A stretch of 64,000 bases of DNA from Neisseria animalis (GCF_900636515.1 NZ_LR134287.1:310001-374000), one strand, 5' to 3'; counted from the first letter of the stretch, positions 55,701-61,759 are shown. Translations and numbers: made by a program. The notes: a model not told the origin generated them from the sequence alone.

Positions 55701-57060
55701 GAACGGTCCGAAGATCACTAACGTAGATGGCAACATCAATGTTGGCGATGCAAACGGCGCTCCTGTGAAGATTACCGGCGTGGCAGACGGCGACATCGGT
55801 CCTGACTCGAACGATGCCATCAACGGCAGCCAGTTGTACTGGGCAGCCGCAGGTGCGAAAACCGAAGTACGCGCAGGCACCAACGTGGCGAACGTAACGC
55901 AAACCGTAGGCGAAAACGGTCAGTCTGTTTACACCGTGAATGCCGAAGGTACCAACGTGAAAGCGGGCAGCGACAACGTTACCGTAACCCACGGCAAACG
56001 TGACGGTGAAAACGATGTTACTTACACCGTGGACATTGCCAAAGACTTGGTACTGGACAGCGTAACTACCGGTAATGCAACGCTGGACGGCAAAGGTCTG
56101 AGCATTGTAGGCGGCCCGAGCGTTACTGTTGACGGTATTGATGCCGGCAATAAGGTTATCTCCGGTGTGGCCAACGGCGTGAACCCGAACGATGCGGTAA
56201 ACGTAAGCCAGCTTAATGCAGCGGTGAACGGTGCGAAGAGCACGGTATCTTCTGCCGATGATTCGGTAACGGTACGCGAATCCGTACATCCGGGTACAGG
56301 CATTACCAACTACGACTTGTCCGTGAAGGTTGATGGTACGACCATCACTAATGTTCCGGGTCAAGGCTTGGTAGTGAACACTACTCCGCTGACTGTTGAT
56401 ACCGATAACGGTAAGGTTAATGTTCCGACCGGCGAAGATGCAGGCAAACTGCCGACTGCAGGTGATGTTGCCAATGCAATCAACAACTCCGGCTTCAAAC
56501 TGACCGCCCAAGGCGAAAACGGTTCGATGGTGAATCCGGGTAGTACAGTCGATATGCGAAATACCGACGGTAATATCCTCATCAGCAAACCTGCCGACAG
56601 CAATGCCGTAACTTACGACTTGAATCCGGATGTGAAAGTTAATACCGTTCAAGTCGGCGGCGGCAACGGTCCGGTAATCGGCGGCGACGAAGAAGGCAAT
56701 ATCCGTATCGGTGATGCCAACGGTGCTCCGGTTCGCATTACCAATGTTGCTCCGGGCGTGAATGATACCGATGCGGTGAATGTGAGCCAGTTGAAAGCGA
56801 CCAACGCGCGCATCGACGGCGTGGAAAACCGAGCCAATGCCGGTGTTGCACAAGCTCTCGCTACTGCAGGTCTGCCGCAAGCCTATCTGCCGGGTAAGAG
56901 CATGATGGCTATCGGTGGCGGTGTGTACCGTGGTGAAACCGGTTATGCTGTGGGCTACTCCAGCATCTCCGACGGCGGTAACTGGATTATCAAAGGTACT
57001 GCTTCCGGCAACTCTCGCGGCAACTTTGGTGCGACGGCTGCTGTAGGTTACCAATGGTAA
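46738..57060 (+). CDS. Trimeric autotransporter adhesin, main part (head, stalk and YadA anchor)
   Basis: A 3440-codon frame that continues the 45041 frame; the coding sequence in this frame really begins near 46600. It starts with many AIG/AVG-type YadA-head repeats (to about residue 560; one 42-bp unit at 47761 is exactly duplicated). Necks follow at about 560 (RRIQNVAAGEISSTSTDAINGSQL) and 852 (RRVQHVAAGLISDQSTDAINGSQL). The stalk is built of six long repeats (about 1093-2985) and further stalk motifs. The last 75 residues are the YadA anchor (AQALATAGLPQAYLPGKSMMAIGGG ... AAVGYQW) that forms the outer-membrane pore. A TpgA-like gene follows. Confidence 0.9.
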   Translation: MIAIGTRATAVDRASISSFSLQTPGNASWGDAIATAVDGTSGGATNIYNRTKQSTKSAAAPEGYSASELTNSNAAHYHQATIGRNGPPSMNEELGIRNHDYNPNEAFARATVLGSDATATTGSIAIGSNATAGRIPGLYGNPGEGFGLAVAVGSMASALGNSSVAVGNNAMAGGYGAMAMGRQAAALKNNAMASGVASAALAAGSIAFGAQAQAEDKDGIAFGVGMKSEEITTNTANDLYSVRKEQTLSQGEGAIAFGSGARVENGRTVRNALNVNDTTLTATGNTDGAIAFGHDSRTYSKAGLAMGENTVSGVKGDQAIIETVAIGNKAQAVGNISLAIGSEAMAKGNQTIAIGSEAMAKGNQTIAIGYANVVEGDFSGAIGDPSTIRGTNSYTVGNDNIVADNTDGAYGFGANNQFGGTTAYSDDGKAKRDALITNSTSASNSAAVGSRNYINSQNTYVLGSGINTKPNPKGYLAPLSNTVANSVYLGSDSTVTAGQGSVTDGVGSLKNAIKDDVTAGATSTGGATGKVDKGTIYGLGHTGESIALTYGTYAGATAVGGVSVGASGAERRIQNVAAGEISSTSTDAINGSQLYTVANVVMKAMPKVKAGKNVTVDAETDLKTGAITYTVNTGAAAPVQSYAHVNNTVEDEFQPKGNPGTNLGTYDSIGGALGKNDIAIGIGAKSAGGSNSIVIGTNAQSSSTSNATNIVIGKDALTNAESNVVVGKSANIAGAENAVAIGTKAQVTGENGVAIGKEVTATGPQSVAVGAKSAASGRRAIAIGDNAQAQNSQSVSIGRDSVANVNNSVALGNNSQTVESGAHTGGTSIISNATVNGVTYSGFAGSNPGTLGVVSVGTASDPRRVQHVAAGLISDQSTDAINGSQLYLVADKLKTEIDTKITDFTTSVNGKLVETINKDNKDVNFVNGTGTTARADGQNITFDVKYDNSTITLNDKGELQANVKTPETSDLAPQNNGTVNVAGDTLNLVTAGQVANAINKSGFKLTTGANGGENLTASPLKADGDMINPGDTVTMIAGKNLTVTQTTEGNITYATGETVDFTTVTIGGETPTITINTDGIDMGDTSITNLKPNLTPTFNKDAVTPNGDTTEGKPAVTVSAKLPDNVNEIVNNAATVGDILNSGWNLQNNGNSVDFVKPYDTVNFVDGKGTTAVAKPNDDGTVSNVQYDINVDNSTIVFEEAPKLDENGAPVLNADGSPVTVTQLKVNTGDINANPIGDVTGPVTQEMKDDLAAAEKALADLPDTATEDEKAAAQQAVEDAQNAINQAGNKVATAQNVADAINNSGWNVTAAGDNATGSTVELVQPGETVTFQAGKNMKLVQEGQTFTYATQDDVEFNSVKVGDTTNNPSPITIDNKGIDMGDRSITNLAPNLTPTFNKDAVTPNGDTTEGAAPVTKEAKLPDNVNNIINNAATVGDILNSGWNLQNNGNSVDFVKPYDTVNFVDGKGTTAVAKPNDDGTVSNVQYDINVDNSTIVFEEAPKLDENGAPVLNADGSPVTVTQLKVNTGDINANPIGDVTGPVTQEMKDDLAAAEKALADLPDTATEDEKAAAQKAVDDAQNAINQAGNKVATAQNVADAINNSGWNVTAAGDNATGSTVELVQPGETVTFQAGKNMKLVQEGQTFTYATQDDVEFNSVKVGDTTNNPSPITIDNKGIDMGDRSITNLAPNLTPTFNKDAVTPNGDTTEGAAPVTKEAKLPDNVNNIINNAATVGDILNSGWNLQNNGNSVDFVKPYDTVNFVDGKGTTAVAKPNDDGTVSNVQYDINVDNSTIVFEEAPKLDENGAPVLNADGSPVTVTQLKVNTGDINANPIGDVTGPVTQEMKDDLAAAEKALADLPDTATEDEKAAAQQAVEDAQNAINQAGNKVATAQNVADAINNSGWNVTSGKDGSGVVSGTSNELVQPGETVTFRAGDNLTLVQDGQTFTFSVNAQNTVENAQLPVVYTDDKGNKVTLIDGNFYPEGTTLNEEGKPVDADGNEVKPLNKGDIIASMNNGDDSTAKPMVLRNVGSNLTPTFNKDAVTPNGDTTEGAAPVTKEAKLPDNVNNIINNAATVGDILNSGWNLQNNGNSVDFVKPYDTVNFVDGKGTTAVAKPNDDGTVSNVQYDINVDNSTIVFEEAPKLDENGAPVLNADGSPVTVTQLKVNTGDINANPIGDVTGPVTQEMKDDLAAAEKALADLPDTATEDEKAAAQQAVEDAQNAINQAGNKVATAQNVADAINNSGWNVTSGKDGSGVVSGTSNELVQPGETVTFRAGDNLTLVQDGQTFTFSVNAQNTVENAQLPVVYTDDKGNKVTLIDGNFYPEGTTLNEEGKPVDADGNEVKPLNKGDIIASMNNGDDSTAKPMVLRNVGSNLTPTFNKDAVTPNGDTTEGAAPVTKEAKLPDNVNNIINNAATVGDILNSGWNLQNNGNSVDFVKPYDTVNFVDGKGTTAVAKPNDDGTVSNVQYDINVDNSTIVFEEAPKLDENGAPVLNADGSPVTVTQLKVNTGDINANPIGDVTGPVTQEMKDDLAAAEKALADLPDTATEDEKAAAQQAVEDAQNAINQAGNKVATAQNVADAINNSGWNVTSGKDGSGVVSGTSNELVQPGETVTFRAGDNLTLVQDGQTFTFSVNAQNTVENAQLPVVYTDDKGNKVTLIDGNFYPEGTTLNEEGKPVDADGNEVKPLNKGDIIASMNNGDDSTAKPMVLRNVGSNLTPTFNKDAVTPNGDTTEGAAPVTKEAKLPDNVNNIINNAATVGDILNSGWNLQNNGNSVDFVKPYDTVNFVDGKGTTAVAKPNDDGTVSNVQYDINVDNSTIVFEEAPKLDENGAPVLNADGSPVTVTQLKVNTGDINANPIGDVTGPVTQEMKDDLAAAEKALADLPDTATEDEKAAAQKAVDDAQNAINQAGNKVATAQNVADAINNSGWNATSGAVDGGVVENATNELVQPGETVTFQAGKNMKLVQNGQTFTYATKDDVEFNSVQFGANGPKITNVDGNINVGDANGAPVKITGVADGDIGPDSNDAINGSQLYWAAAGAKTEVRAGTNVANVTQTVGENGQSVYTVNAEGTNVKAGSDNVTVTHGKRDGENDVTYTVDIAKDLVLDSVTTGNATLDGKGLSIVGGPSVTVDGIDAGNKVISGVANGVNPNDAVNVSQLNAAVNGAKSTVSSADDSVTVRESVHPGTGITNYDLSVKVDGTTITNVPGQGLVVNTTPLTVDTDNGKVNVPTGEDAGKLPTAGDVANAINNSGFKLTAQGENGSMVNPGSTVDMRNTDGNILISKPADSNAVTYDLNPDVKVNTVQVGGGNGPVIGGDEEGNIRIGDANGAPVRITNVAPGVNDTDAVNVSQLKATNARIDGVENRANAGVAQALATAGLPQAYLPGKSMMAIGGGVYRGETGYAVGYSSISDGGNWIIKGTASGNSRGNFGATAAVGYQW
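50017..55500 (+). repeat. Six tandem stalk repeats of 894 or 1026 bp
   Basis: Units begin at 50017, 50911, 51805, 52831, 53857 and 54883, each at CTGACCCCGACCTTCAACAA or a close variant. The first two are 894 bp (298 codons) and the next three are 1026 bp (342 codons); the last is a partial unit. All share a core of about 220 codons with the predicted helical segment EMKDDLAAAEKALADLPDTA. They differ in the tail: type A has GDTTNNPSPITIDNKGIDMGD and type B has VVYTDDKGNKVTLIDGNFYP. The units are almost identical in DNA sequence. Confidence 0.95.
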
Positions 57061-57111
57061 TGTGAATCACCGGTCAGGTTGCGTCGTTTTACAGACGGCG
57101 TAACCCCCGAT

Positions 57112-57145
57112 AATCGGATAGGCGGTGCAAGCTGCTTATCCGATT
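57112..57145 (+). terminator. Hairpin after the adhesin gene
   Basis: AATCGGATA and TATCCGATT are inverted around 16 bases, 52 bp after the stop codon. There is no strong T run, so termination may be partial. Confidence 0.45.
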
Positions 57146-57167
57146 TATTGGGCGTTATGCATATTGA

Positions 57168-57197
57168 TTGACGTTACCTGCCGGGTTCATCTATAAT
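57168..57197 (+). promoter_or_regulatory. Sigma-70 promoter of the tpgA-like gene
   Basis: TTGACG (57168-57173) and TATAAT (57192-57197) are 18 bp apart and lie about 50 bp before the ATG. The lipoprotein gene can therefore be expressed independently of the adhesin. Confidence 0.75.
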
Positions 57198-57249
57198 TTC
57201 TCGCTATCTGATGGTTTTATTACGGAAACTGTCTTAAATTAAGGTAAAT

Positions 57250-58107
57250 ATGATGAAAACAAATAAATTGAAATGGGCGGCTTTGGCTGCTACGGTGCTG
57301 CTGGCGGCTTGTGCCACCAAAAGCAACGTGAAAGCAGACGGTACAACCGACGAGCCGGTATTCCCAAAACCTTACTCACTGACTTTCAATAACGATCGCG
57401 GTACATTCCCTACTGACGATGAACTGGACAAAATGCGTCCGGGTCTGACCAAAGACGACATCTATAAAATCTTGGGTCGCCCTCATTATGACGAAGGTAT
57501 GTTCAACGTGCGCGAATGGGACTACCTGTTCCATTTCTACACCCCGGGCGTCGGTGTCGATCCTGACAATACTTCAGGTGTAGAAGGCATTACTACCTGC
57601 CAATACAAAGTAATCTACGACAAAGACAAATTTGCCCGCAGCTTCTACTGGAAACCTGTGTTCCCTGAAGATGCCGTTTGTCCGCCGCGCGGTCCGGCCA
57701 AACCGAAAACCCAATCTCTGAACTTGGGTGCAGATGCCTTGTTCGCCTTCGATAAGAGCGGACCGAACGATATGCTGCCTGCCGGTTATGCCAAACTCGA
57801 CCGCTTTGCCGAAGACATCAAACGCTTCGAGCGCGTAAGTGCCATCCGCATTATCGGTTATACCGACCGCAAAGGTAGCGATTCCTATAATAATGCGCTG
57901 TCACAACGCCGTGCAGAAACTGTACGCCAATACTTGATTACCCGTGGCGTACCTGCTGTGGTGATGTCTGCTCAAGGTTTGGGCAAACGCAATCCGTTGG
58001 TAGAATGTAGCACCAGCCTGCCGCGCAATGAAGAAATCGCGTGTCTGCAACCGAACCGCCGCGTTGTCATTGAGGTGGACGGTGTAGGTGAGCTGACCGT
58101 CGAATAA
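57250..58107 (+). CDS. BamE/SmpA-OmpA fusion lipoprotein, TpgA-like
   Basis: A 285-residue lipoprotein with a lipobox LAAC (Cys near residue 21). The first domain (about 45-135) has the SmpA/BamE pattern: RGTFPTDDELDKMRPGLTKDDIYKILGRPHYDEGMFNVREWDYLF. The second (about 160-280) is an OmpA C-terminal domain that binds peptidoglycan, with IIGYTDRKGSDSYNNALSQRRAETV and PNRRVVIEV. This domain pair downstream of a trimeric autotransporter matches TpgA, the partner of AtaA in Acinetobacter, which ties the adhesin to peptidoglycan. The first ATG at 57250 is doubled (ATGATG). Confidence 0.85.
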   Translation: MMKTNKLKWAALAATVLLAACATKSNVKADGTTDEPVFPKPYSLTFNNDRGTFPTDDELDKMRPGLTKDDIYKILGRPHYDEGMFNVREWDYLFHFYTPGVGVDPDNTSGVEGITTCQYKVIYDKDKFARSFYWKPVFPEDAVCPPRGPAKPKTQSLNLGADALFAFDKSGPNDMLPAGYAKLDRFAEDIKRFERVSAIRIIGYTDRKGSDSYNNALSQRRAETVRQYLITRGVPAVVMSAQGLGKRNPLVECSTSLPRNEEIACLQPNRRVVIEVDGVGELTVE

Positions 58108-58129
58108 TTTGCAGACGGCATTTGCTTGA

Positions 58130-58163
58130 AAAAAACCGCAGGAAGTTTTCCTGCGGTTTTTTA
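58130..58163 (+). terminator. Terminator after the tpgA-like gene
   Basis: AAAAACCGCAGGAA and TTCCTGCGGTTTTTT pair and end in a T run. Confidence 0.85.
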
Positions 58164-58282
58164 TTTTCAGGTAGCTTGTCGTAAAATACCGTTTTGATTC
58201 GCAGTAAGCACGATACGGTTTGCAGCGTTGTTCCGTGTGATGTTTCCGACCGTATATCAGGTTTTTCCACAGTAGGCAGCTT

Positions 58283-59035
58283 ATGACCTTTATCCATTTT
58301 ACCCAAGAGGCAACCCGAGAGGCACGGGAAGCGGCGGAATATTTCGGCTTGAGGCCGTCTGCAAATGAGCCGCCAAGCGGTGTGTACTTGCTGGCGGATG
58401 CGGAGGGAATCAGCTTGTGCCGTGCCGGAGAAAAAGGCCGTGTCCGCGTGGATTTCGGCGGCGGGGCGGCGCAATACCGGCGGCTGAAAGGAGGCGGGGA
58501 GCTGATAGCCAAGGCGGTCAACCACACTTCGCAACCGACGGTATGGGACGGAACAGGCGGTTTGGGGCGGGACAGTTTTGTATTGGCTTCCTTAGGCTTG
58601 TCCGTCAGAACATTTGAGCAGAATCCTGCGGTTGCCTGCCTGCTTGCAGACGGCCTCAAGCGCGCGTTGCAGCAGCCGGAAGTGGCCGAAATCGCGGGTC
58701 GGATTGCTTTGCAGTTCGGCGATGCCGGTAAGTTGTTGCCGATGGCGGCGGAGCAGTTCGGCAGGCCGGATGTGGTGTATCTCGATCCGATGTACCCCGA
58801 GCGGCAGAAGTCGGCAGCCGTTAAGAAAGAGATGGCGTATTTTCACGATTTGGTCGGTGCGGCGCAAGATGAAGCCGCGCTGCTGTCGGCAGCCCGTATG
58901 GTTGCCAAAAAGCGCGTGGTGGTCAAACGCCCGCGTTTGGGAGAATATTTAAACGGCGAAAAGCCCGCGTACCAATATACGGGCAAAAGTACCCGTTTTG
59001 ATGTGTATCTGCCGGACAATCCCGCGAAGGATTGA
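58283..59035 (+). CDS. rsmJ: 16S rRNA (guanine(1516)-N(2))-methyltransferase
   Basis: RsmJ methylates G1516 of 16S rRNA. The 250-residue product has the SAM-binding segment TVWDGTGGLGRDSFVLASLG (about 94-113), the acidic end of the next strand (VRTFEQNPAVACLLADGL), the catalytic motif VYLDPMYPERQKSA (about 168) and the C-terminal KRVVVKRPRLGEYL. This matches RsmJ (YhiQ) in order and size. A DUS inside the gene is translated as LRPSAN. Monocistronic. Confidence 0.93.
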   Translation: MTFIHFTQEATREAREAAEYFGLRPSANEPPSGVYLLADAEGISLCRAGEKGRVRVDFGGGAAQYRRLKGGGELIAKAVNHTSQPTVWDGTGGLGRDSFVLASLGLSVRTFEQNPAVACLLADGLKRALQQPEVAEIAGRIALQFGDAGKLLPMAAEQFGRPDVVYLDPMYPERQKSAAVKKEMAYFHDLVGAAQDEAALLSAARMVAKKRVVVKRPRLGEYLNGEKPAYQYTGKSTRFDVYLPDNPAKD

Positions 59036-59078
59036 TGGCAGGGCAAAACAGCAAAAAGGTTACGGCTTGCTGCGTTTT

Positions 59079-59179
59079 AACAATCGAACAGCACAGCATG
59101 AGACAAGATAGCAAAAAGCAGCACAGATAATACGGCAAGGCGCAGCAATACTGTATCTTCCTTATTTGAAATCACTATA
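59079..59179. repeat. Degenerate Correia-like element
   Basis: CATGAGACAAGATAGC ... AGATAATACGGCAAGGC ... GCAATACTGTATC ... AATCACTATA keeps the CREE order at about 100 bp but has many substitutions. It is probably an old copy. Confidence 0.6.
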
Positions 59180-59191
59180 TTTATCAGGCAT

Positions 59192-59226
59192 AAAAAAGCC
59201 GTCTGTATTTTGCAGACGGCATTTTT
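59192..59226. terminator. DUS-pair terminator
   Basis: AAAAAAGCCGTCTGTA and TGCAGACGGCATTTTT pair closely and end in T residues. Confidence 0.7.
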
Positions 59227-59660
59227 GTACGCCGGTTTGATTTATATTGAAATAAGTTGGCGAAATAGCATTCTTCTTCGTAAGAACGACAGGATAGAGT
59301 GTTTACGTTAAACTGACAAAAATTGTCAGTTGGCAATCAAAGCCGGGAGAAGTAAAAACATATGTTGCCATTCGGTAAGTTTGCATGGTTGGGATATGCG
59401 CGCTCTGTAAGGTAGGTTTGTCTTTTTGTGGCCTGATTGGATTTTGAATTGTGCGGGCAGAAAAAAGTGACAATTTTTGTCAGCTTTGAAATTGGTTTTT
59501 ATCGATGGTGCTTCGGCATGGGCTGAGACTGCTGCGCGGCAGGAGAGAGGCTGATTTAAAATAAGGTGCGCGAATGCGGTATTGTTTCGATTTAAATGGG
59601 GCTTTCGATTACCGCCATAAAAGGACGGCATCCGGCAGATATTTGAATATTTGATGAGTT
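59227..59660. other. Gap with two copies of one palindrome
   Basis: About 430 bp without a convincing gene. It carries the palindrome TGACAAAAATTGTCA at 59314-59328, with arms extended to 9-3-9, and the same 15-mer in reverse complement, TGACAATTTTTGTCA, at 59468-59482. Both could be operators of one regulator. Confidence 0.55.
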
Positions 59661-59876
59661 TTATTCGGCAACAGCCGTCTGCAAAACAGCCTGTTCCCCT
59701 GCTTCACGCCATATCAGGGCTTCAAGCAGAGCGGTTTTGGACATTCCTTTTTCGGCGGCCAGCTCTTCCAGCTTGGCAATGGTTTCCAGTTTGAATTTGT
59801 ATGAGCAGAGCTTGACCCCGCGCTTTTCGTCTGATTTGCGGTTGTAGGCAACTTGGTCGTATTTCTTGGCGGTCAT
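59661..59876 (-). CDS. Small ribbon-helix-helix-like protein
   Basis: A 71-residue basic protein. After a charged N-terminus (MTAKKYDQVAYNRKSDEKR) comes a beta strand and two helices (VKLCSYKFKLETIAKLEELAAEKGMSKTALLEALIWREA), the layout of Arc/CopG-type DNA-binding or antitoxin proteins. No toxin partner is seen nearby. GAAAATCAACC precedes the ATG. The C-terminal part is DUS-encoded. It could bind the two palindromes located about 180 and 330 bp downstream, but this is a guess. Confidence 0.65.
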   Translation of the reverse strand: MTAKKYDQVAYNRKSDEKRGVKLCSYKFKLETIAKLEELAAEKGMSKTALLEALIWREAGEQAVLQTAVAE

Positions 59877-59957
59877 GGTTGATTTTCTTTTTAGGGTTGT
59901 GTATGATTAGGGCATCGGGTTTGGTAGTGCCACCTACCGCCCCCGATTTCTTAATCT

Positions 59958-60023
59958 TTAGTAGGCGTTACAGCTTGCCAACATCAGGATTAAGAAGAAG
60001 ATGATTTGAATGGCTAGATTCAT
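59958..60023 (-). CDS. Candidate 21-residue lipopeptide
   Basis: A tiny frame not expected by standard gene finders. It has the strong ribosome binding site AGGGAG seven bases before the ATG at 60023. The product is a short hydrophobic segment (IQIIFFLILMLASC) ending with the lipobox LASC and four more codons to TAA. It resembles a minimal lipoprotein such as an entericidin or a lysis-type peptide, but I know no named family. A hairpin with stem TGCCCA/TGGGCA (60044-60065) lies just upstream, and GGTAG/CTACC pairs downstream. Confidence 0.45.
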   Translation of the reverse strand: MNLAIQIIFFLILMLASCNAY

Positions 60024-60043
60024 TTCATTTCTCCCTAGGTGAG

Positions 60044-60065
60044 TGCCCATCGGAAACGGTGGGCA
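60044..60065. other. Stable hairpin in the leader of the lipopeptide frame
   Basis: TGCCCATCG and CGGTGGGCA pair over nine positions (one G-T) around GAAA on the plus strand. It ends about 20 bp upstream of the lipopeptide ATG on the minus strand. Confidence 0.6.
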
Positions 60066-60107
60066 TTTCCGTTTGTTGAATCACCCAACAGGAATAAATC
60101 TAATATT

Positions 60108-60214
60108 TATAGTCATTTAAAATAAGAATGATACAGCGTTGCTTTGCCTTGCCGTACTATGTGTACTGTCTGCGGCTTCGCTGCCTTGTCTCATTCTTAT
60201 TTTATTCGACTATA
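60108..60214. repeat. Correia-type repeat (CREE), copy 10
   Basis: A 107-bp element, TATAGTCATTTAAAATAAG ... TTCGACTATA. It splits an older palindrome: AATCTAATA on the left (60097-60105) and TATTAGATT on the right (60213-60221). Confidence 0.9.
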
Positions 60215-60238
60215 TTAGATTAAAAATCAAGTATTTAT

Positions 60239-60269
60239 GAAAAATCCGCCGTAAAAGGCGGATTTTTTA
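60239..60269 (-). terminator. Terminator of ribF
   Basis: AAAAATCCGCC and GGCGGATTTTTT pair around GTAAAA, 34 bp after the ribF stop codon on the minus strand. Confidence 0.8.
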
Positions 60270-60302
60270 TTGTTTGGCAGATTGATTCGGAGTGATGTTT
60301 AT

Positions 60303-61241
60303 TTATATGTTTGTTGCAGGCTGCCAGTTAAGGGCGGCTGCCATGTCCTGTTCGATTTGTGCCTGTAAATCGGTGATGTTGCCGAACTTGATTTCATCGC
60401 GTAATTTGTGCAGAAAGCGGACGTTGAGCCGTTCGCCGTAAAGGTTTCCATGAAAATCAAAAAGATGGACTTCCAGCTTTTGCGAGCGGCTGCTGCTGAC
60501 GGTGGGGTTGAAGCCGAAGCTGGCAACGCCGCGTCGTACGCCGAACGAGCCTTCTGCTTCGACAACGAATACGCCGTTTAAGGCGTAATGGTGGGGCGGA
60601 AGTTGGATATTGGCGGTGGGAGCGTTGAGGGTGCGCCCGAGTTTGCGCCCGTGTTTGACTTTGCCGCTCAGGGTGTAATCGTGGCCGGAGAGGGTGCGCG
60701 CGTAATCGAGCAGGCCGTCTGAAAGTGCTTGGCGTATGGCGGTGCTGCTGGTGCGGATGTCTGCGGTAATGACGGAGGGGGTGCGTTCGGTTTGTATGTC
60801 GGGCTGGGCCGAGAGCATTTCAAAGCTGCCTTCCCGCCCTGCGCCGAAACGGAAATCATCGCCGATGAGCAGATACCGGGTACGGAGGCTGTTTCTCAGC
60901 AGGCGGTCGATAAATTCCTGCGCGCCCATGTCTGAAAAGGCTTGGTTGAAACGTAAAACCCAAACGGCATCTACACAGCCGGTTTGCCGCAGCAAATCGA
61001 GTTTGGTACGCAGGGGGGTAATGCGGTAGGGCGGTGTTTTGCCGTTTTTGCGGGCGAAAAATTCCCGTGGTTGCGGCTCGAAAACAACGGCGACAACCGG
61101 CAGCGCCAGCGTGTCTGCTTTGCGCTTGAGTTGTTGCAGAATGTGTTGGTGCCCGAGGTGTACGCCGTCGAAATTGCCGATGGTGACTGCCGTGCCTTGC
61201 GGAAAGTCAGGCGCGCGGCACTGACCGAACCAGATTTTCAT
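60303..61241 (-). CDS. ribF: Bifunctional riboflavin kinase/FAD synthetase
   Basis: RibF converts riboflavin to FMN and then to FAD. The 312-residue product has the N-terminal adenylyltransferase domain with VTIGNFDGVHLGHQHIL (about 20-36) and VFEPQPREFF, and the FAD-binding YLLIGDDFRFGAGREG (about 118). The C-terminal flavokinase domain has VKHGRKLGRTLNAPTANI (about 205) and LEVHLFDFHGNLYGERL. The length is typical. Monocistronic with its own terminator; a single DUS lies within the gene. Confidence 0.96.
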   Translation of the reverse strand: MKIWFGQCRAPDFPQGTAVTIGNFDGVHLGHQHILQQLKRKADTLALPVVAVVFEPQPREFFARKNGKTPPYRITPLRTKLDLLRQTGCVDAVWVLRFNQAFSDMGAQEFIDRLLRNSLRTRYLLIGDDFRFGAGREGSFEMLSAQPDIQTERTPSVITADIRTSSTAIRQALSDGLLDYARTLSGHDYTLSGKVKHGRKLGRTLNAPTANIQLPPHHYALNGVFVVEAEGSFGVRRGVASFGFNPTVSSSRSQKLEVHLFDFHGNLYGERLNVRFLHKLRDEIKFGNITDLQAQIEQDMAAALNWQPATNI

Positions 61242-61309
61242 GGTGGTGTTTGGTGTTGGTGGAACAGGCGGCTATTGTAAACGGAATTGCGGTGTCGATA
61301 AAGGTGGAA

Positions 61310-61350
61310 TGCCGTCTGCAAACGGAATATGCGTTTTTGCAGACGGCCTG
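61310..61350. terminator. DUS pair downstream of the lipoprotein gene
   Basis: GCCGTCTGCAAACG and CGTTTTTGCAGACGGC are inverted around a short loop, 14 bp after the stop codon on the minus strand. Confidence 0.6.
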
Positions 61351-61363
61351 ATTTTGCCGGGGA

Positions 61364-61759
61364 TTACCACCAACCGTACGGACGGCGGCGGAACGGGTAA
61401 TAGAAGTCTTCCCAGTCGTAGTAGCGGCGCATTTCCTGCAAACGCTGTTGGGCGATATGGTTTTGCCATGCCATTTTGTAGCAGGCTTGGAACATGGGAT
61501 CGTTGATTTTGTCGATGTATTTGAGACGGAAGGATTGTTGTGCTTCGGTTGCTTCGGCAGAAGATTGTTCGGCCAAGGCAAATTGCTGCCGCATCAGATT
61601 GGCGGTTTCGGGGTCGCATTGGCCTGCCAGCGCAATTTGCAGGGATTGTTCGTAATGTTTTTGTGCGGCCGCACGCCGGGCCTGTTGTTCGGGGGTAATC
61701 GCGCAGGCCGCAAGGGTGGCAGCTGCGGCGGAGAGCAGCAGAAGACGTAATGTGTTCAT
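61364..61759 (-). CDS. Hypothetical lipoprotein
   Basis: A 131-residue secreted protein with a clear lipoprotein signal (LRLLLLSAAAATLAACA, Cys 19). The mature part is helical and Gln/Ala-rich (PEQQARRAAAQKHYEQSLQIALAGQ), has two more cysteines (GQCDPETANLMRQQ and FQACYKMAWQ), and ends with an aromatic and arginine-rich tail (DWEDFYYPFRRRPYGWW). I do not recognise the family. It is probably exported to the outer membrane. It is divergent from the DUF1275 gene. Confidence 0.75.
   Translation of the reverse strand: MNTLRLLLLSAAAATLAACAITPEQQARRAAAQKHYEQSLQIALAGQCDPETANLMRQQFALAEQSSAEATEAQQSFRLKYIDKINDPMFQACYKMAWQNHIAQQRLQEMRRYYDWEDFYYPFRRRPYGWW

Noticed and set aside
55531-57054. A 507-codon minus-strand frame opposite the adhesin C-terminus
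   Set aside because: It lies fully antisense to the YadA anchor and stalk, has no start context and shows no recognisable domain.
59326-59631. 101-codon minus-strand frame
   Set aside because: It is cationic and without a recognisable fold, and it runs across the palindromic sites; no start signal is seen.
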